Both the position numbers and the translations under genes were made by a program. A DNA stretch of 60,000 nucleotides from Takakia lepidozioides (taxonomy: Eukaryota > Streptophyta > Takakiopsida > Takakiales > Takakiaceae): positions 29,557,053-29,617,052 of the forward strand of contig CM060732.1 in assembly GCA_030704615.1 (NCBI GenBank). Reading direction: 5' to 3'. The notes under the pieces were generated by a model. It saw only the letters and a program-made list of their open reading frames with translations. It did no database searches and was not told the origin of the DNA. Below are positions 10,266 through 22,413 of the stretch, piece by piece. Numbering within the stretch: the first letter of the stretch is position 1; each line of letters starts with the position of its first letter.

Positions 10266-13200
10266 TCACGGTTTACTGATTTCGACTAGCAAACCTTTGT
10301 GAGTGAGCACCTTTTGACGTTGAGTTTCGTGGCGGACTGTGTGTACGAGCCGAGGTCTGTCTCTGTTGACGGATGGTTGATCACTACCTGGATAAGTGAG
10401 GCCCTCTGGAGGCTGATATCGAGGTAATCTTTCCGGCATAGGAGACCCCGTCGCTTCTTCTCTTCCCATCTGAATTGCATAGTCTTCTCCCATGTCAAAA
10501 GAATTCGGTGAAGAAACAGTTGTATCAGAATCCTCATCGCCTCTCAGGTGTTTTAATTTTCGAACTTTTTGTGGAATCATCTGGGGCATACAATGCTGTC
10601 CTACCATGTCTGGAAGTTTGTATTTTACAACTGGTGTAACCGCTGAACAGCAAAATTGGTGTAGACACTGAGCTCCTTGTCTGTCCAGGTGAGTGGGGTA
10701 CCAATTACTGGTGCAGCGTGCAAGTATTCCATGCCACATGTCCCTTATAGAAAATGTCATCAATCCGAATTTCTGTGTTGACAAATGGTTGCAGGCTGCT
10801 TGAAACCATGAACGAATTTGAGAATCCTTTTGCATCATAACTTTTGGGTCATATAGGTACATATGAGGTGGCACCGAAGGTAATACCCAATGATCTCCAC
10901 TGGAATAACTCAAAAATGTTTGCATCTTTTGTTGCTCAATGTGGTAACGTACCAGAAAACAAGCAGCGTAGTATAACCCGCACCCCATGACAATACTTGC
11001 TATCTCCTTGGTCTTGGTATAAATGAGTCCATGTACAACCTGGAAAGCAATCAATTCCCTCAACATGGTACCTGCCTCGTGCCAGTATTGTGCAAAGTGA
11101 TGATCTTCAATATGTCGATTGTTCGGAAGAACTTTAGTCCTAGTTGCCACTGGCAGCCAAATACGCATGATTTGGTAGTAATGTGCGAATGACTGCGGAG
11201 GACTAAATTCTTTCCAAGCCAAATCCAACATGATGGGAATTTGGTTGAAGGGCATAATCATAGCCCTACTGTACTCCCTTGCAGCTGGAGTTTTAGGTGG
11301 GTTAAAAGCGCATTGCCCCCCATACCTCCGGCTGTGGTGGCTGTGGTGTGGTTGTAGTAACCACAGGTTCAGCTACTGGTACAGTGACTTGTTGTGGTGG
11401 TGGTGGTACTGGCTCTTGTATCATTGGCATCTCCTGCACCTCCTGTGAAGACTGAAAAGCCAAAGTTCTGGCTTGTAAATAAGAAGCCATTAGCTGTTCC
11501 TGAGGGATATAGACTCTTTGGTCGATGTTTGAAGTGAGGTTCCACTTGAGTCTGGAGTCCGTCTACATCCTCTTGTAACTCTGCTATCCTACTATAGACA
11601 TTGTCTATAGTAGTTGTGGCAATGTTCTGCACCTGCAGCCTGAGCTCATTCATCTCGCTTTGGGTGAGCTTCCGTGGTGCTTTGCCCTCTACTGGCCCTT
11701 GTGCTAACCAGACCTGCATAAGGCTGTTATCCACCAAGTTGCTTGTGGTTCCCCTGAGAGTTTGCTCCTCTCTTAGCTTGTACAATTCCAACTGCTGTTG
11801 TAAAGCCTCCATGCGCTTCGCCTGAGGTTCAACCAATTGCGCATAAGCAGCAAGTAGATTATTGGCTTCCTTCCAAGCCTTGTTATGACCGCGATTTCAT
11901 TTCTATTGGCCATGATGGTTTGTTGCAACTCCACGATGTGCTTCTCTTGATCAGCTTCAATCTGCCTGTATTGCTTGAAAGTATCTTCATTGCGACAGAT
12001 TGTATTCTTCATATCGACAATGAGCTTCATTTGCTCAACATTCTCTTCTTCTGCCTTCGTACATTTTTCCGCTTGACTGTTTATTTCTTTTGTTGATTGG
12101 TCAAGCATAGTTGTAAATGTAGCACATTGTATCGCCATCCTGTTATGCACTGTCTGCAACTCCGTATGTAGTGCATTCAGTTCTTGCAACTTGCTTTCAT
12201 GCTGCACCTGCATTTGGTATAGCTGTTGCTTATGTGCTTCGTGCAACTGGTCTTGCGCGAGGCCTGCCTCAATCAATTGTTCTTGGCCAATTGCAAAGCC
12301 ATTTCTGTATTCCCAAGTCCTGCTTCATCTTGAGAGTGACCTCTTCATCGACCTTGTTTGCACACTCAGTGGCAAGTCGAGCCTCAAACTCCTTCCTGAG
12401 TTCCTCTTTCAAGGCTGTCAATTGGGTAATTGGAACATGGGATTTGACATAAGTCCCCAACAAATTAAGTGTCCTGCCTATGGAACTCATCAGCATTGCC
12501 TGTTGAGGGTCATCATGGTGAGGTTGCTGCTGTTCCTCCTGATCTTCAACAGTGTGATGTCTCACTAACCATTCAGGCCATTGTCCCACCGGATTTTCTT
12601 CCTGAACTACTTCATCTATCACCGGTGCTACAGTGTCATGACCTTCCGCCTGTGGTACCTCCGACACAGGTGTGTGTATTATATGCACCTCAGGATTTCC
12701 CTTGGGCAACTGTTGCACCTCTGGGATTTCTGTCTCCTTGACCAGACCAGAATATTCATAGAGAAGGTCCCCCTTCTCTATTTCTGCCACTATCTGTTCT
12801 GTAGTTGGAATATCTAACCCTTCACTTTCCAAATCAATTATTTCGGTTGAGCTGCATGGATAACTTGTGACCTTGTGACAAGTCGTTCAGGTGGCTGTGA
12901 TGGTTGTGATGCAGAAGTAACTTCCTCCTCCCTCTCTGAAGGTCCTGCTTCCAGTAATAGCATTTCTCTGTGCTGCTGTGCCCCTTCCTGGCCATGAGCT
13001 TGGGAAACATTATCATGCGGAATCCGTGAAGCCAGTGGATCCGCCACTACAGTCTTTCCCCGTCTCTGCCTCTTAGTCTCGGGTTGTGCTGCTAGTCCAC
13101 CCTCACTGTGTGAAGAGCCTTGCTCTTCCATTGCAGTTGTTTCTGGCTCAAACACTCCCATTTCCTTTCTTTCTTGCGCATTAAGTATGCCAGAATCAAG

Positions 13201-14040
13201 GATTATTTGAGCAATGATTGGGCCAGACACTATGATAGGAGACTTTGCGGTAGTACCTTGTAATCTTTTCATCTCCTCTACCAGTGCGTTGTACATTATG
13301 TCCGCCCATTGTACCTCTTGTCCCTTCAGGCCTTTGAGTATTTCCTCCGTGAAGGATCTGCTCAAATATGTTGGTTCTGTTTCATGGCAATCAGAACGTT
13401 CAATACCTGGCCTACCTCTTTTACCCCTGGGTACACAGCCTTGGTACAAGCATAACCCTGAGTTTTAAAGAAACTCCCTTCTTGGAATAAGTCCCCTATT
13501 TGCAGTCTTGCCCTGTGTTCCTCCACATGCACCTGACCTGCTGGCAATCGAAACAATTGCTGGAGGTATAGGGAGTAATCATTAATTCAACTCCCTTCAC
13601 CGTTGTTGTTCCTGTCCTTGGCTCAAAGTTCTGCAAAAATTGTAACATGTACTGTCTATGGTGTAGTGTCCAATCTAGGCTTTGCAATCCTTGCAATCTC
13701 AGCTCCTCCAGTATCTGTATCGCCTGTGGGGTAGCAATCGTTTGTTTCTGCAGAATTGTGGTGCTCTTCACCCTGATTTCCTCCATTCCTCTCTCACTCT
13801 CTTCATTTTAGACTCACAGAACTGTTTTGGCTGTAACAACTGCAGGAATGCCTGTAGTGCACAAAGCATAAACGTATGGTTGCCGCAGAAAGCTATGGGT
13901 AATTTCTTGTAAGCCTGCGGGGCTTGCAAGCATCGCTCAAGAGAAAAGCTCCGCTCTGTCCTTTCGTGTCTATGCCACTGCGTAAGTAATATTGCGAGCG
14001 TATAGTCTGTTAGTTCCTCCATAGTTTCCAAGTATAGCAT
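10266..14040 (-). pseudogene. Extra 3' coding region of element II, function unknown
   Basis: A run of minus-strand frames between integrase and the 3' LTR, broken by about seven frame changes: 13,768-14,040, 13,496-13,786, 12,838-13,449, 12,269-12,832, 11,773-12,276, 11,369-11,836 and 10,266-11,261. Neighbours abut or overlap by a few bases, as expected for one decayed protein of about 1,200 residues. Visible parts: an N-terminal alpha-helical stretch; an acidic/Gln-rich middle; KRQRRGK at about 13,070, a possible nuclear signal; a long coiled coil (11,400-12,280, rich in Gln/Glu/Leu heptads); and a 330-residue C-terminal domain with conserved-looking Trp, His and Cys (YWHEAGTMLRELIAF, MTFSIRDMWHGIL). 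I see no signal peptide, no clear membrane span and no known fold, so it is not an obvious env-like gene. Extra 3' ORFs are known in Tat/Athila-type elements; this one I do not recognise. Confidence 0.6.
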
Positions 14041-14493
14041 TGATGGTCTGTCCTGTCGAGACGCCCGTTACTCAGAACGACGCCGCCTCTTGCGCTCAAT
14101 TTCCCTCCATTTTCTTGATCCTTCTCTGGTTTTCTATTGGCTGTATCCGCTGTGACTGGATTTTAGATTTTATCTTCTTTAGTGGACTTTCCCTGTTGGA
14201 TAGTCCACTAGGATCACACATGTGACAAGAATTCGGCTTTTCTGTACTTGCCGTTCGTTCCGTTTCCCTTTTTCCGTATCATTAATGGGCCCGCCTTTCA
14301 TCCCTTTTGACGGCCGTTCTTGTCCTCTTTCTTTTTGACACCTGTCCTTGCACTTCATTCTCGGCTGTGTGTCGCGCCCTGACCTCCACGTGTCTATTTT
14401 TAAAGTAATTTCCGTTTCTTCTTCCTTCAGCCATTTTCCTGAAGTTATTATGTGTCCACTTGTCACTGATTCTATGGATCGTGTAACTTTAGT

Positions 14494-14690
14494 AGGCTGT
14501 GTTGAGCTGTGACAGGCTGTGTCATACTGTGTTACGGATAGGCTGTGATGCACTGTGGTAAGCTGTGATAGGCTGTGTGTGGTAGGTTGTGATAGGCTGT
14601 GACTGTGTTGTGATGGCTGTGTGTGGGTGATGGGCTGTGATAGGCTGTGTGCTGTGAATCCTGTGATAGGTGCCATAGGCTGTGTCGTTT
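14494..14690 (-). repeat. Internal GGCTGTGATA minisatellite in element II
   Basis: An irregular tandem array of GGCTGTG and AGGCTGTGATA-type units, the same core heptamer as the LTR arrays, but located internally just after the integrase C terminus. It encodes low-complexity His/Ser/Gln/Pro/Thr repeats in one frame. Confidence 0.75.
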
Positions 14691-14779
14691 GCCCACCCTG
14701 GTCATATATGCTGGGCCTAGCGACAAGTGTTCCATACTCCGTTCGTAACACTGGTGCAGCCCGTGACTGCTCTTGCGGT

Positions 14780-15879
14780 TCAACATGCAAATCATGCTGC
14801 AGGGGTTTGTCATGGATACCACTGTACCCCTTCAACTTATTTGCATTGACTCTTCCCAGCATTTCTTTGTTAATGGTTTGTAACATGGCGGTGTTGTTAT
14901 CATACATCTTTTGTATGACATAAGTCCTTTCCATGGTGATTTAAGCTTAGAAGCTTGAATCTTTCCTTTCTTCTGCAACCATAACCCAAATCCCCCGTCT
15001 TAAAAGTCTTTAACTTGCCTTCATCAAACTGTTCCTTTCGCTTCATCTGAATTCTGGTCATATTATCAGCTGCATCAGCACGTACTTCTTCCACATGGTA
15101 TAATTCATGTTTCCTGACCTTGATGGAGTCTTGCAATTCCATTCTTTTTCCCCACTCCGTTCTCATGGTAGGTAACAGGAATTCCACTGGAAGTAAGGCT
15201 TCCATACCATAAACTAATTGGAATGGTGTATACTTAGTGGTGACTTTATATGAAGTCCTGTATGACCACAAAGCTGTCAGCAGCTTTGTATCCCAATCCG
15301 TTCTGTTTGCATTGACTATCTTAGCCAAGATAGTACATAGTATTTTGTTGGTAGCCTCTGCCTGCCCATTACCCTGTGGGTAATATGTTGTACTCTTTCT
15401 ATGCACAATCATAAACTCTTTTAGTCAACAACTCAATGGTCTCATTCATGAAGTGACTTCCTTGATCACTGATAAATTCTAAGGGACAGCCAAATCGTGT
15501 AAGTATGTTCTCGTACAGGAACCTTGCTGTGGACTTGGCTGTGTTGTCCCTCAAGCTTTAGCTTCCACCCCACCCACTTTGTAGTATAATCAGTGGCTGT
15601 AATTATGTACCTGTTTCGTGTATTCTTGGATGGTGGGTTAATTGGTCCAACAAAGTCTAGTCCCCATTTCTGAAATGGTTCCGTAGGCATTGTAGGATGC
15701 AAGGCCATCCTTCCAGATCTCTGCAAAGGTCCTAGCCTCTGACATTCATCACACTTCTGACAATACTCGTGTACATCTTTGAACAAAGTAGGCCACCAGT
15801 ATCCTGCGAGTAGTATCTTTCTACTGGTAGTCTCTTCTCCAAAATGACCTCCAGCCACTCCTTTATGAACTTCCGCCAA
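14780..15879 (-). pseudogene. Element II integrase
   Basis: 15,466-15,879 shows the zinc domain ([21 protein letters not shown]) and the first catalytic Asp in WGLDFVGPI. 14,900-15,412 shows the rest of the core with STTYYPQGNGQAEATNK (catalytic Glu) and ALWSYRTSYK, then a basic C-terminal domain (FKTGDLGYG). The region to about 14,780 adds a GPY/F-like end (MYDNNTAMLQ, NANKLKGYS). Frameshifts near 15,440 and 14,920, with the middle Asp region lost in the frame change. No chromodomain. Confidence 0.88.
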
Positions 15880-15899
15880 ACTTTATTTACTTCATGGTG

Positions 15900-17564
15900 G
15901 TACAAGCATCGTTTTAGTACTCCATCAGGTCCTAACTTATACATTCTGCTTCCTACCATAGTATAAGGTAAAGCTTTGATAGCGATTCTCTTCCTCTGCT
16001 CCTTACCATAACTAGGTGGGCACTGACCATGAGCAAGGTAGTATCTGATTGGCCACTGCCAATCTAACCATTCATCTGCACTTCCTTGCACCTCCATTAC
16101 AAATAAACTCGCATCAGGTAACTGATCGTCCACTCCTGTGGCGGCCTCTCCTGTTGTTAGTCGTGACAAATGATCTGCCACAAGATGCAAACGGCCAGGC
16201 TTGTAAATAACCTCGAACTCAAACTCATGCAAGATTATTAACCACCTCGCTATCCTTCCACTTATCAAAGGTTTGTTCACCAGATATATCAGAGCCTGGT
16301 GATCCACATAAACATAAACTTTCTTCCCAATAGGTAATGCCTGAATTTCTTCACTGCATAGATCATTGCCAATGCTTCTCTTTCGTTGTGCTATAGTTCC
16401 TCTCAGCACTGTTCATCAACCGGCTAGCATAGTACACAGGTGAATCTATATTCCCTGTAACATTCTGGGCTAACACCGCTCCCAACGCTTCTCCTGATGC
16501 ATCGCAGAACATGAAATACTACATGCCAGTGAGGGTTAATCAGCACAGGTGTAGTTGTTACTGACAGTGTAAGTTCCTCAAACGCCTGTTGACATTCAGC
16601 TGTCCAGGCAAACACTGCATCTTTCTTCAGAAGTTTGCTCAATGGTGCTGCTATTTGTGCATACCTTTTGACAAATCTTCTGTAATAACTGGTTTGCCCA
16701 AGGAATCTCCTAGACTTTTAACATTCACTGGTGGTGGAGAGGCTTTAATGGACTCTGTCTTTCCTGGGATCCACAAGGAGTCCCTTCTTACACACAATGT
16801 GTCCCAGAAGCACCCCTGAGTTCACACAGAAAGTACACTTCTCTGGATTCAGGCCCAGACCTCTCATCCTGCATCTGGCCAAACATAACTCCAATTTATG
16901 CAAGTGCTCATCTTAGAGCTGTACACACTGAAATCATCCAAGAATACCTGCATGAAATCATCCAGATACTCATGAAAAGATTCACTTATCACTCTCTGAA
17001 AGGTCGCTGGTGCATTACAAAGTCCAAAGGGCATGACTTTGTATGCATAAGCCCCCCAGTCTGTGATGAAAGCTGTTTTCCCTTGGTCTTCTTCTGCCAC
17101 TTGCACTTGATTATAACCACTGAAGCCATCCATGAATGAGTACATCTCATGGCCTGCCACAGTGTCTAATACTGCTTCTGTGAATGGCAAAGGGAAAGGA
17201 TCTTTCTTCGTACAAGCATTCAGCTTCTTATAGTTCACACATACTCTTAGTTTGCCATTCTTCTTGGGAACTATAACAATGGGTGACAACCAAGTTGTAT
17301 ACTCTATTGGGTATATAAACTTAGCCTCAGCCAACTTCTTTATCTCTCTTCTCCAACCTTCTGTGCGTAGTTGGGATTCATTCTATACCTCGCCTGCTTG
17401 ATTGGTACTGACCCTGGTTCCAGTTCAATCTTATGCTGACAGACTTCAGGTGGTATCCCTTTTAGATCCTCATAGCTCCAAGCAAATACATCTCTGTATT
17501 TGATGAACAAGCTTTTAGCTTCTTCGAAGAATTCCGGCTCCAAATCAGCTCCTACTTTCACCAT
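15900..17564 (-). pseudogene. Element II reverse transcriptase and RNase H
   Basis: RT lead-in FAWSYEDLKGIPPEVCQHKI (17,340-17,564), then palm at 16,864-17,334: WLSPIVIVPKKNGKLRVCV, SFMDGFSGYNQV (first Asp), MPFGLCNAPATFQ and VFLDDFSVYS (FLDD pair). RNase H follows with WTAECQQAFEELT (16,424-16,642), YVDHQALIYLV and GRIARWLIILHEFEFEV then VADHLSRL (15,732-16,409). Frame changes near 17,337, 16,850 and 16,415. FLDD and FMDGFSGYNQ are typical of plant Athila/Tat relatives. Confidence 0.92.
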
Positions 17565-17649
17565 CCTCGGTTCCTAGTTCCCACATTTACTTCTCTCACC
17601 TGCTCATCAGCTGTGATTGTCCAACCAGTCACCACTTCATCCTGTAAGC

Positions 17650-18525
17650 TCACAGTGGCTGGTTTCTTCTAGGATTTCTATTTCTCCTTCTCTTCTTCAT
17701 AGAAATGTGATGGGTAAATGCTGGTTTCCTCTCTTCAGTTGGTGTTGCTGTCACTACACCACAGCAGATACCTCTCAAACAACTTAGGCTTTCCAGCCGC
17801 ATCTCTGCAACCTGCTCCCACTCTGGGTGTGCAGCAAATAGGGTAGCTTCCTGCTCCTCATCCAGTCCTCCTCTCCAGTCATACTCTCTGACTCCTCGAG
17901 GTCTTCTTGTAGCAGGTAATCTACTAGATTTCTTTGTGGTAATTTGTATCTCGTGTATCCCATTATGCACGTAACTGAGAATTCCAGTCATGGAATACCC
18001 TGGCCTGTTTCAGCCACGGACGTCCCAATAATAAGGAGTAAGCCTCCATGACTTCATCCATTTTTAATACAGTTACTGTGATCATAAAGATCATTTTCTG
18101 TATCTGTATCTTAACTCCTCTTATTAATCCCAATGGCTGTACACTTCTTTGATCTGCCATTGTTACTGTAAATGGGGCTGGTTTCATGTTACTTAGACCA
18201 AGCTTCTTCCTTAATTGGTCTGTCATGATATTTACTCCAGAACCACCATCTATCAGTACATCAGTTAGTTCTGTGCTTCCAATTCTCAATTGGATTACTG
18301 GCATAGAATCATCAAAGTCCATGACTGGTTCTCGCCTTCCGGCTTCACATTATAACTGGTCACCTTGCTGTTCAGGTCTGTGTTTCCTGTCTCTTGGGCA
18401 ATTCGATTGATTGCTTGATACAGCCTGTGCCTACAATAAGGTGCCACAGCTAATAGCTGTCCAATGGTAATTTCTGCTTTGGTCTGACATATTACTTCAG
18501 CCAAAGTCTCTTCATTACTTTGCAT
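17650..18525 (-). pseudogene. Element II aspartic protease
   Basis: 17,963-18,322 holds VLIDGGSGVNIM, in which DGGS replaces the usual DTG/DSG, as in Athila/Tat-type elements. SLLLGRPWLKQARVFHDWN is the C-terminal signature that precedes RT in these lineages. The protein continues to 17,650 in a new frame (VREYDWRGGLDEEQEATLF). Confidence 0.85.
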
Positions 18526-20545
18526 GTCTGCATCTTTTTTTTTTTCCTTTCTTCCTCACTCCCTTCTTTTTCTCCATCCGAATCAGAGGAATCTGCCACA
18601 GGAATATCAGTACTCTTTTGCATTTCCCTTATAGTATCTGCCACTTCCTTGTGCAGTTCCTTCTCATCTTTCCAAGTCTCTTCATCTTCAGGCATATCAT
18701 TGCCACTTCCAGTCTCATCTTCTTCCTCTTCTACTGAGGTATTAGTTTGGCTTTACTTCTTGTTACTATCATTGTACTTACTTCTGGTACAACACATGGC
18801 CTAACCATGTGAGCTGCCACCACTGGGCCCTCATTCACAGGAGCTCTCATCTCATTCTGGTGTCTTATCCAGAATGAACAGGCTGCCTTGCGATGTCCTG
18901 GCTGATTACAATAGTAACATAGCTCTTCACCATTGGGTCCTCGCCCTTGGTCTGTTCTTGGATTATTTCTATAATCCTGATTCCCGGGCTGGTAATTCCC
19001 CCTTGGATTACCCTGATAGTTGCCTCTGGAATTTCCTTGGTAATTCCCTCTTGAATTACCTCTCCCTTCCATGCCATTGTTATAACCACCAGACCTACCA
19101 TAGTGGTCCTGATCATTGTTTCTTCTTGGCTGGGGCTGCACCTGATGCACCCTTACTTGCCTAGGTTCTCTTGCAGCTGTCCTTCTGTTGTAGTAACAAT
19201 TCTCAGTAGAATGGTTATCCATTTTACAGATAGTACAGTGTTTCTCCTTCATGTGGCATTCTGTGGTGGTATGGCCTTCATTCTGGCACTTTGCACACCA
19301 TACACCCTTCCTCCAATGTGTTGCAGCCTCTGTGGCATACTTCTTCAAGATTTCTTCCAATTTTTTTTCATAGTTATCCCTCTTCAACTTCTCCTTTCTC
19401 TTACTCTTTCTTTTTAGTTCTTGCTCTTCTTCTTCATCTGACTCATCCTCAGAGTCCTCATCTTCTTTTTTTCTCTCTCCTGAGCATTCCCAATTGCTCA
19501 ATTCTGTTCGCAGTTTCAAAATGCCTCCTCCACTGTGTTTGGGGTAACATATCCACTTTCTTTTGCAACCTCTGGTCTTAGTCCACTCACAAACCAAGTC
19601 TTCTGTAAACCGGGTGCTGGTACTTGCAGGCCAGCTTTTCATCATCAATTCCTCTTCTTCCATACTCTCTCAACAGTTTCATGCTTCTTCTGCTTCAGCT
19701 GTTTGTAAACTTCCATACACTTCATCCCAGTTTTACTGTCCTGAACCTATTTCGAATGTTGTTATTCAAGCCATTCCAGGTTAGGAAATGATTATCAGGA
19801 ACTCTTGCATACCATCACTTGCTTTCTTGATAAGTGAACAAGGAAACAGTCTCATCTTGGCATCATCGCCATTCTCATTGTTCACTATACACATGTGCTC
19901 AAATTGGCTAATGTGTACATCGGGATCCCCTTTCCTGAATATATTGAAAGGGTGGTTTTGCCCGTGTTGGTTTTAACGCCATCTGTGGCCCTACCTTCTG
20001 CCCACTAACAGGTGCTGGCACCCGTGCTGGTGCTGTCCTTCTGGACCTGTTGTTTTTGTGGTGGATCTTCCACCAAGTGGTGGCCCTTGAGCACTCCTTG
20101 CTTCTGGCCCCACGATATTCACAGTATTCCCAGCTTCAGTTGCACTACTTCCCACACTCCCCTGTCCCCCAGAGCCAGATCCAGGCAGCCCGCCTGATCC
20201 CCCTGAGCCGACACCTTCGTTGGCCTGTGATCCAAGTGCTCCACTTGATCCAGGTCCAAACGGGTTGGGATGTCCTGGTTGTAGTCTCAACCTCAGCTGT
20301 TGGGTCTACTTCTCATATTCTCCTCTTCTAATTTCTTCTCTCTGTTTTCATCCTCCAAGTTCTGCCCTTGGGTTTTCTTCTTCACTCATGTAACTCAACT
20401 GTAATGGTGTTGGAGAGTCTGAACTCTCCGTTGGCTCTGCCACATCCTCTTCTCCTTCTTCATCTTCTGCTTCAGAAACTGGAGTTCCTGCTTTTGGTGT
20501 TCCATGCCAACTCTTATCAAAGATTTCTGTCAAGTCTTTTATCAA
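18526..20545 (-). pseudogene. Element II Gag
   Basis: Capsid core residues are readable at about 19,700-19,960 (GDPDVHISQFEHMCIVNN, MRLFPCSLIKKASDG). The 310-residue open frame 18,731-19,663 carries a charged linker, three CCHC knuckles (CAKCQNEGHTTTEC, CTICKMDNHSTENC near 19,190-19,300; CYYCNQPGHRKAAC near 18,890-18,930) and an RGNYQGN repeat tract between knuckles two and three. The N-terminal part (19,991-20,545) is Gly/Pro/Ser-rich with acidic patches, and 18,526-18,730 is acidic spacer before protease. Several frameshifts. Confidence 0.85.
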
Positions 20546-20804
20546 GGATTTACCTCAGATCTTTCACCTCGTGATTGATTCTTCTCTCTGTACCAATTCC
20601 CTTAATCTTTCTTGCAAAGAAACAGAAGGAGTGGCATCCAACTCTAGTTCTTCCGGTATAGGTGATGCACTCTTTGATCTTGATGGTGTGAGAGGTCCAG
20701 ATGATTCCCCTATGTCTATTCCTCTCTCCCAAAGATATGATAATTAGCTTTCAGATAGCTTTCTCTTTTGCTGAATCTCTGTCGTCTAGCTTCTCTTTCA
20801 TCAC

Positions 20805-21524
20805 TCATGTCCCATGTCTTTCATTTCTTTTAATGTGCAATAACCAAAACTCTCTTCTGTAATATCTCTCGTATATGCCTGGGTTTCTTTCAAGCTTCAA
20901 TGCACCCTTGGCTATACTTGAAGTCTCCGTTACCATATAACCATATGGCAAACAAGTCTGAAAAGCTGTTCTTGGTGTGAGTTTGATCCACAAAATATCC
21001 TTTGGAATCCAATTCTTTACCAGTACAAGCTCTTCATGCATATGAGTATAAACATTCACCTTTCTTCTTTCCCCAGCCTTCAAACTCTACTCGTTTAATG
21101 GATAGAAATGCTATCACATAAACCAATGTTGGTAACCAACGTGCTCTTCCTCTACAGGCTACCTGATAAATCTTTATCACTCCTTTCTCCAGACCCCATT
21201 CTGGATCAGCATCATGCACTCGTTTAAGAATATTTTCTTACAACCGTCTGGCAATTCTAAGAACCTTTGAAAGAATTGTTTGGACAATCTTTCTTCCTTC
21301 GTTCCACAGGGAATTTGATTCACTTCAAATTCTTTAATGGTCCAACCACCATGATCCCACCAGATGCCTGTCACATCTGGTTGTTCATGTCTCAGGTCCC
21401 CAGTATGGTCGCCAAATGTCGCGCGGCTTTTACTCACCCATCCCTTCGCTATTCGAGGCGGAAACTCCAAGATTGAAGAGTTGGAAATCTCTAAGTACTC
21501 AGCCCGCGCAGAACAATCAGTCAT
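20805..21524 (-). pseudogene. 5' reading frame of element II starting inside the 5' LTR
   Basis: A frame opens with an ATG inside LTR C (21,522-21,524), runs through the primer-binding site and continues in the leader to 21,177. With two frame changes the coding-like sequence goes on through 21,034-21,219 and 20,805-21,083, about 235 residues in all, ending in a stop before gag. It reads as an ordinary globular mix (WWDHGGWTIKEFEVNQIP, GRARWLPTLVYVIAFLSI, YYRREFWLLHIKRN). I do not recognise it. The same start region is present in the left-edge copy. It may be an N-terminal Gag extension, as in elements whose gag begins in the LTR, or a separate protein. Confidence 0.45.
21395..21416 (-). other. 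Primer-binding site of element II
   Basis: Directly after LTR C the minus strand reads TTTGGCGACCATACTGGGGA, i.e. TGGCGACC... two bases from the LTR. A TGG start pairing with a tRNA 3' CCA is expected. The identical sequence is at about 187-208 beside LTR A. The tRNA species cannot be fixed by eye. Confidence 0.75.
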
Positions 21525-22413
21525 GACCTACAGCTAGTGTATCATGGGGTTGTTTCCTATTTGTTTCCCTATGGTATTCATGTTAACTATCTTACCATTG
21601 ATAATTAAGTATCAGTTTGCTTTATCAATCTATGGGATTCCATCAACTCATCCATTCATTCCACAGCTTCACTCAGATCTCTCTACACAGTGTGATTGTA
21701 TCGTAAAAGTATCCGATTATGATTTATCAGGTATCAGGCCGAAGCCATTGTGTCTCTAATCTACTCTACAATATCATTACGCCTTGCTATATCAAGCATC
21801 TACTCATCATCTCTCTATCTTCACTTCCGTTCTTCATCTCTGCCCGATCCCCTCTCCTCCCTGACCCAGAAGTCCTCCTCCGAATGATGTCCCTCAATTC
21901 CCCGTTTCTCCCTTTATCTTCCTCTCCGCGGTTCTAACCGTTTCCCTCGCTAACCGTCGTCTGTGAACTAACATGTTCCCTTCGCAGGTGTTGTTCCCCA
22001 CAGTCGTTCCCTGTCCTACTCTTCGTTCCCTATGATCGTGACCGCTGTGTCAAGCTGTGACTGGCTGTGTGAAACTGTGACGGGCTGTGACTGGCTGTGC
22101 GACTGTGTTTGGCTGTCGGCTGTGACTGGCTGTGTGGCGTGTCGGCGCGGCTGTGTCTGTGACGACTGTGACGGCTGTGTTGGCTGTGTTGGCTGTGTCG
22201 GCTGTGACGACTGTGACGGGCTGTGTTGGCTGTGTCTGCTGTGACGGGCTGTGTTGGCTGTGTCGGCTGTGACTGCTGTGACGGGCTGTGTAACCCCCCT
22301 CTACAGTGCGCTGCTGTCACCCCTAAGGTTCCTCTTGGCCTCAGTCTGTGCAAAAATTAAGGGTACCCTACAGATCCCGTATAAGTGTCTAAGTCCCCCA
22401 CAGTCCTCTAACA
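21417..22413 (-). repeat. LTR C (5' LTR of element II)
   Basis: About 997 bp, TGTTAG...GCGACA on the minus strand. Pairs with LTR B through shared variants not found in LTR A. Followed on the right by AATAG (22,414-22,418). Confidence 0.92.
22040..22290 (-). repeat. GGCTGTG minisatellite in LTR C
   Basis: The longest of the three LTR arrays. Units GGCTGTG, GACTGTGAC and GGCTGTGTT are irregularly mixed within U3. Confidence 0.85.

Larger units (their letters stand above)
9321..22413 (-). mobile_element. Element II: 13.1-kb Ty3/gypsy retrotransposon with extra 3' coding region
   Basis: Bounded by LTR B (3' LTR, left) and LTR C (5' LTR, right) with AATAG duplications. Minus-strand order: 5' LTR, PBS, 5' reading frame that begins in the LTR, gag with three CCHC knuckles, protease (DGGSG), RT, RNase H, integrase, then about 3.8 kb of coding-like sequence, polypurine tract and 3' LTR. 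The protease and RT motifs (VLIDGGSGVNIM, FLDDFSVYS) resemble the Tat/Athila side of plant Ty3/gypsy, which also often carries extra ORFs. The two LTRs are roughly 96-97% alike by eye outside the minisatellite, so it is fairly young, yet several domains carry frameshifts. Confidence 0.92.

Noticed and set aside
10266-14040. Env-like gene after integrase
   Set aside because: No signal peptide and no convincing membrane span; the main visible feature is a coiled coil.
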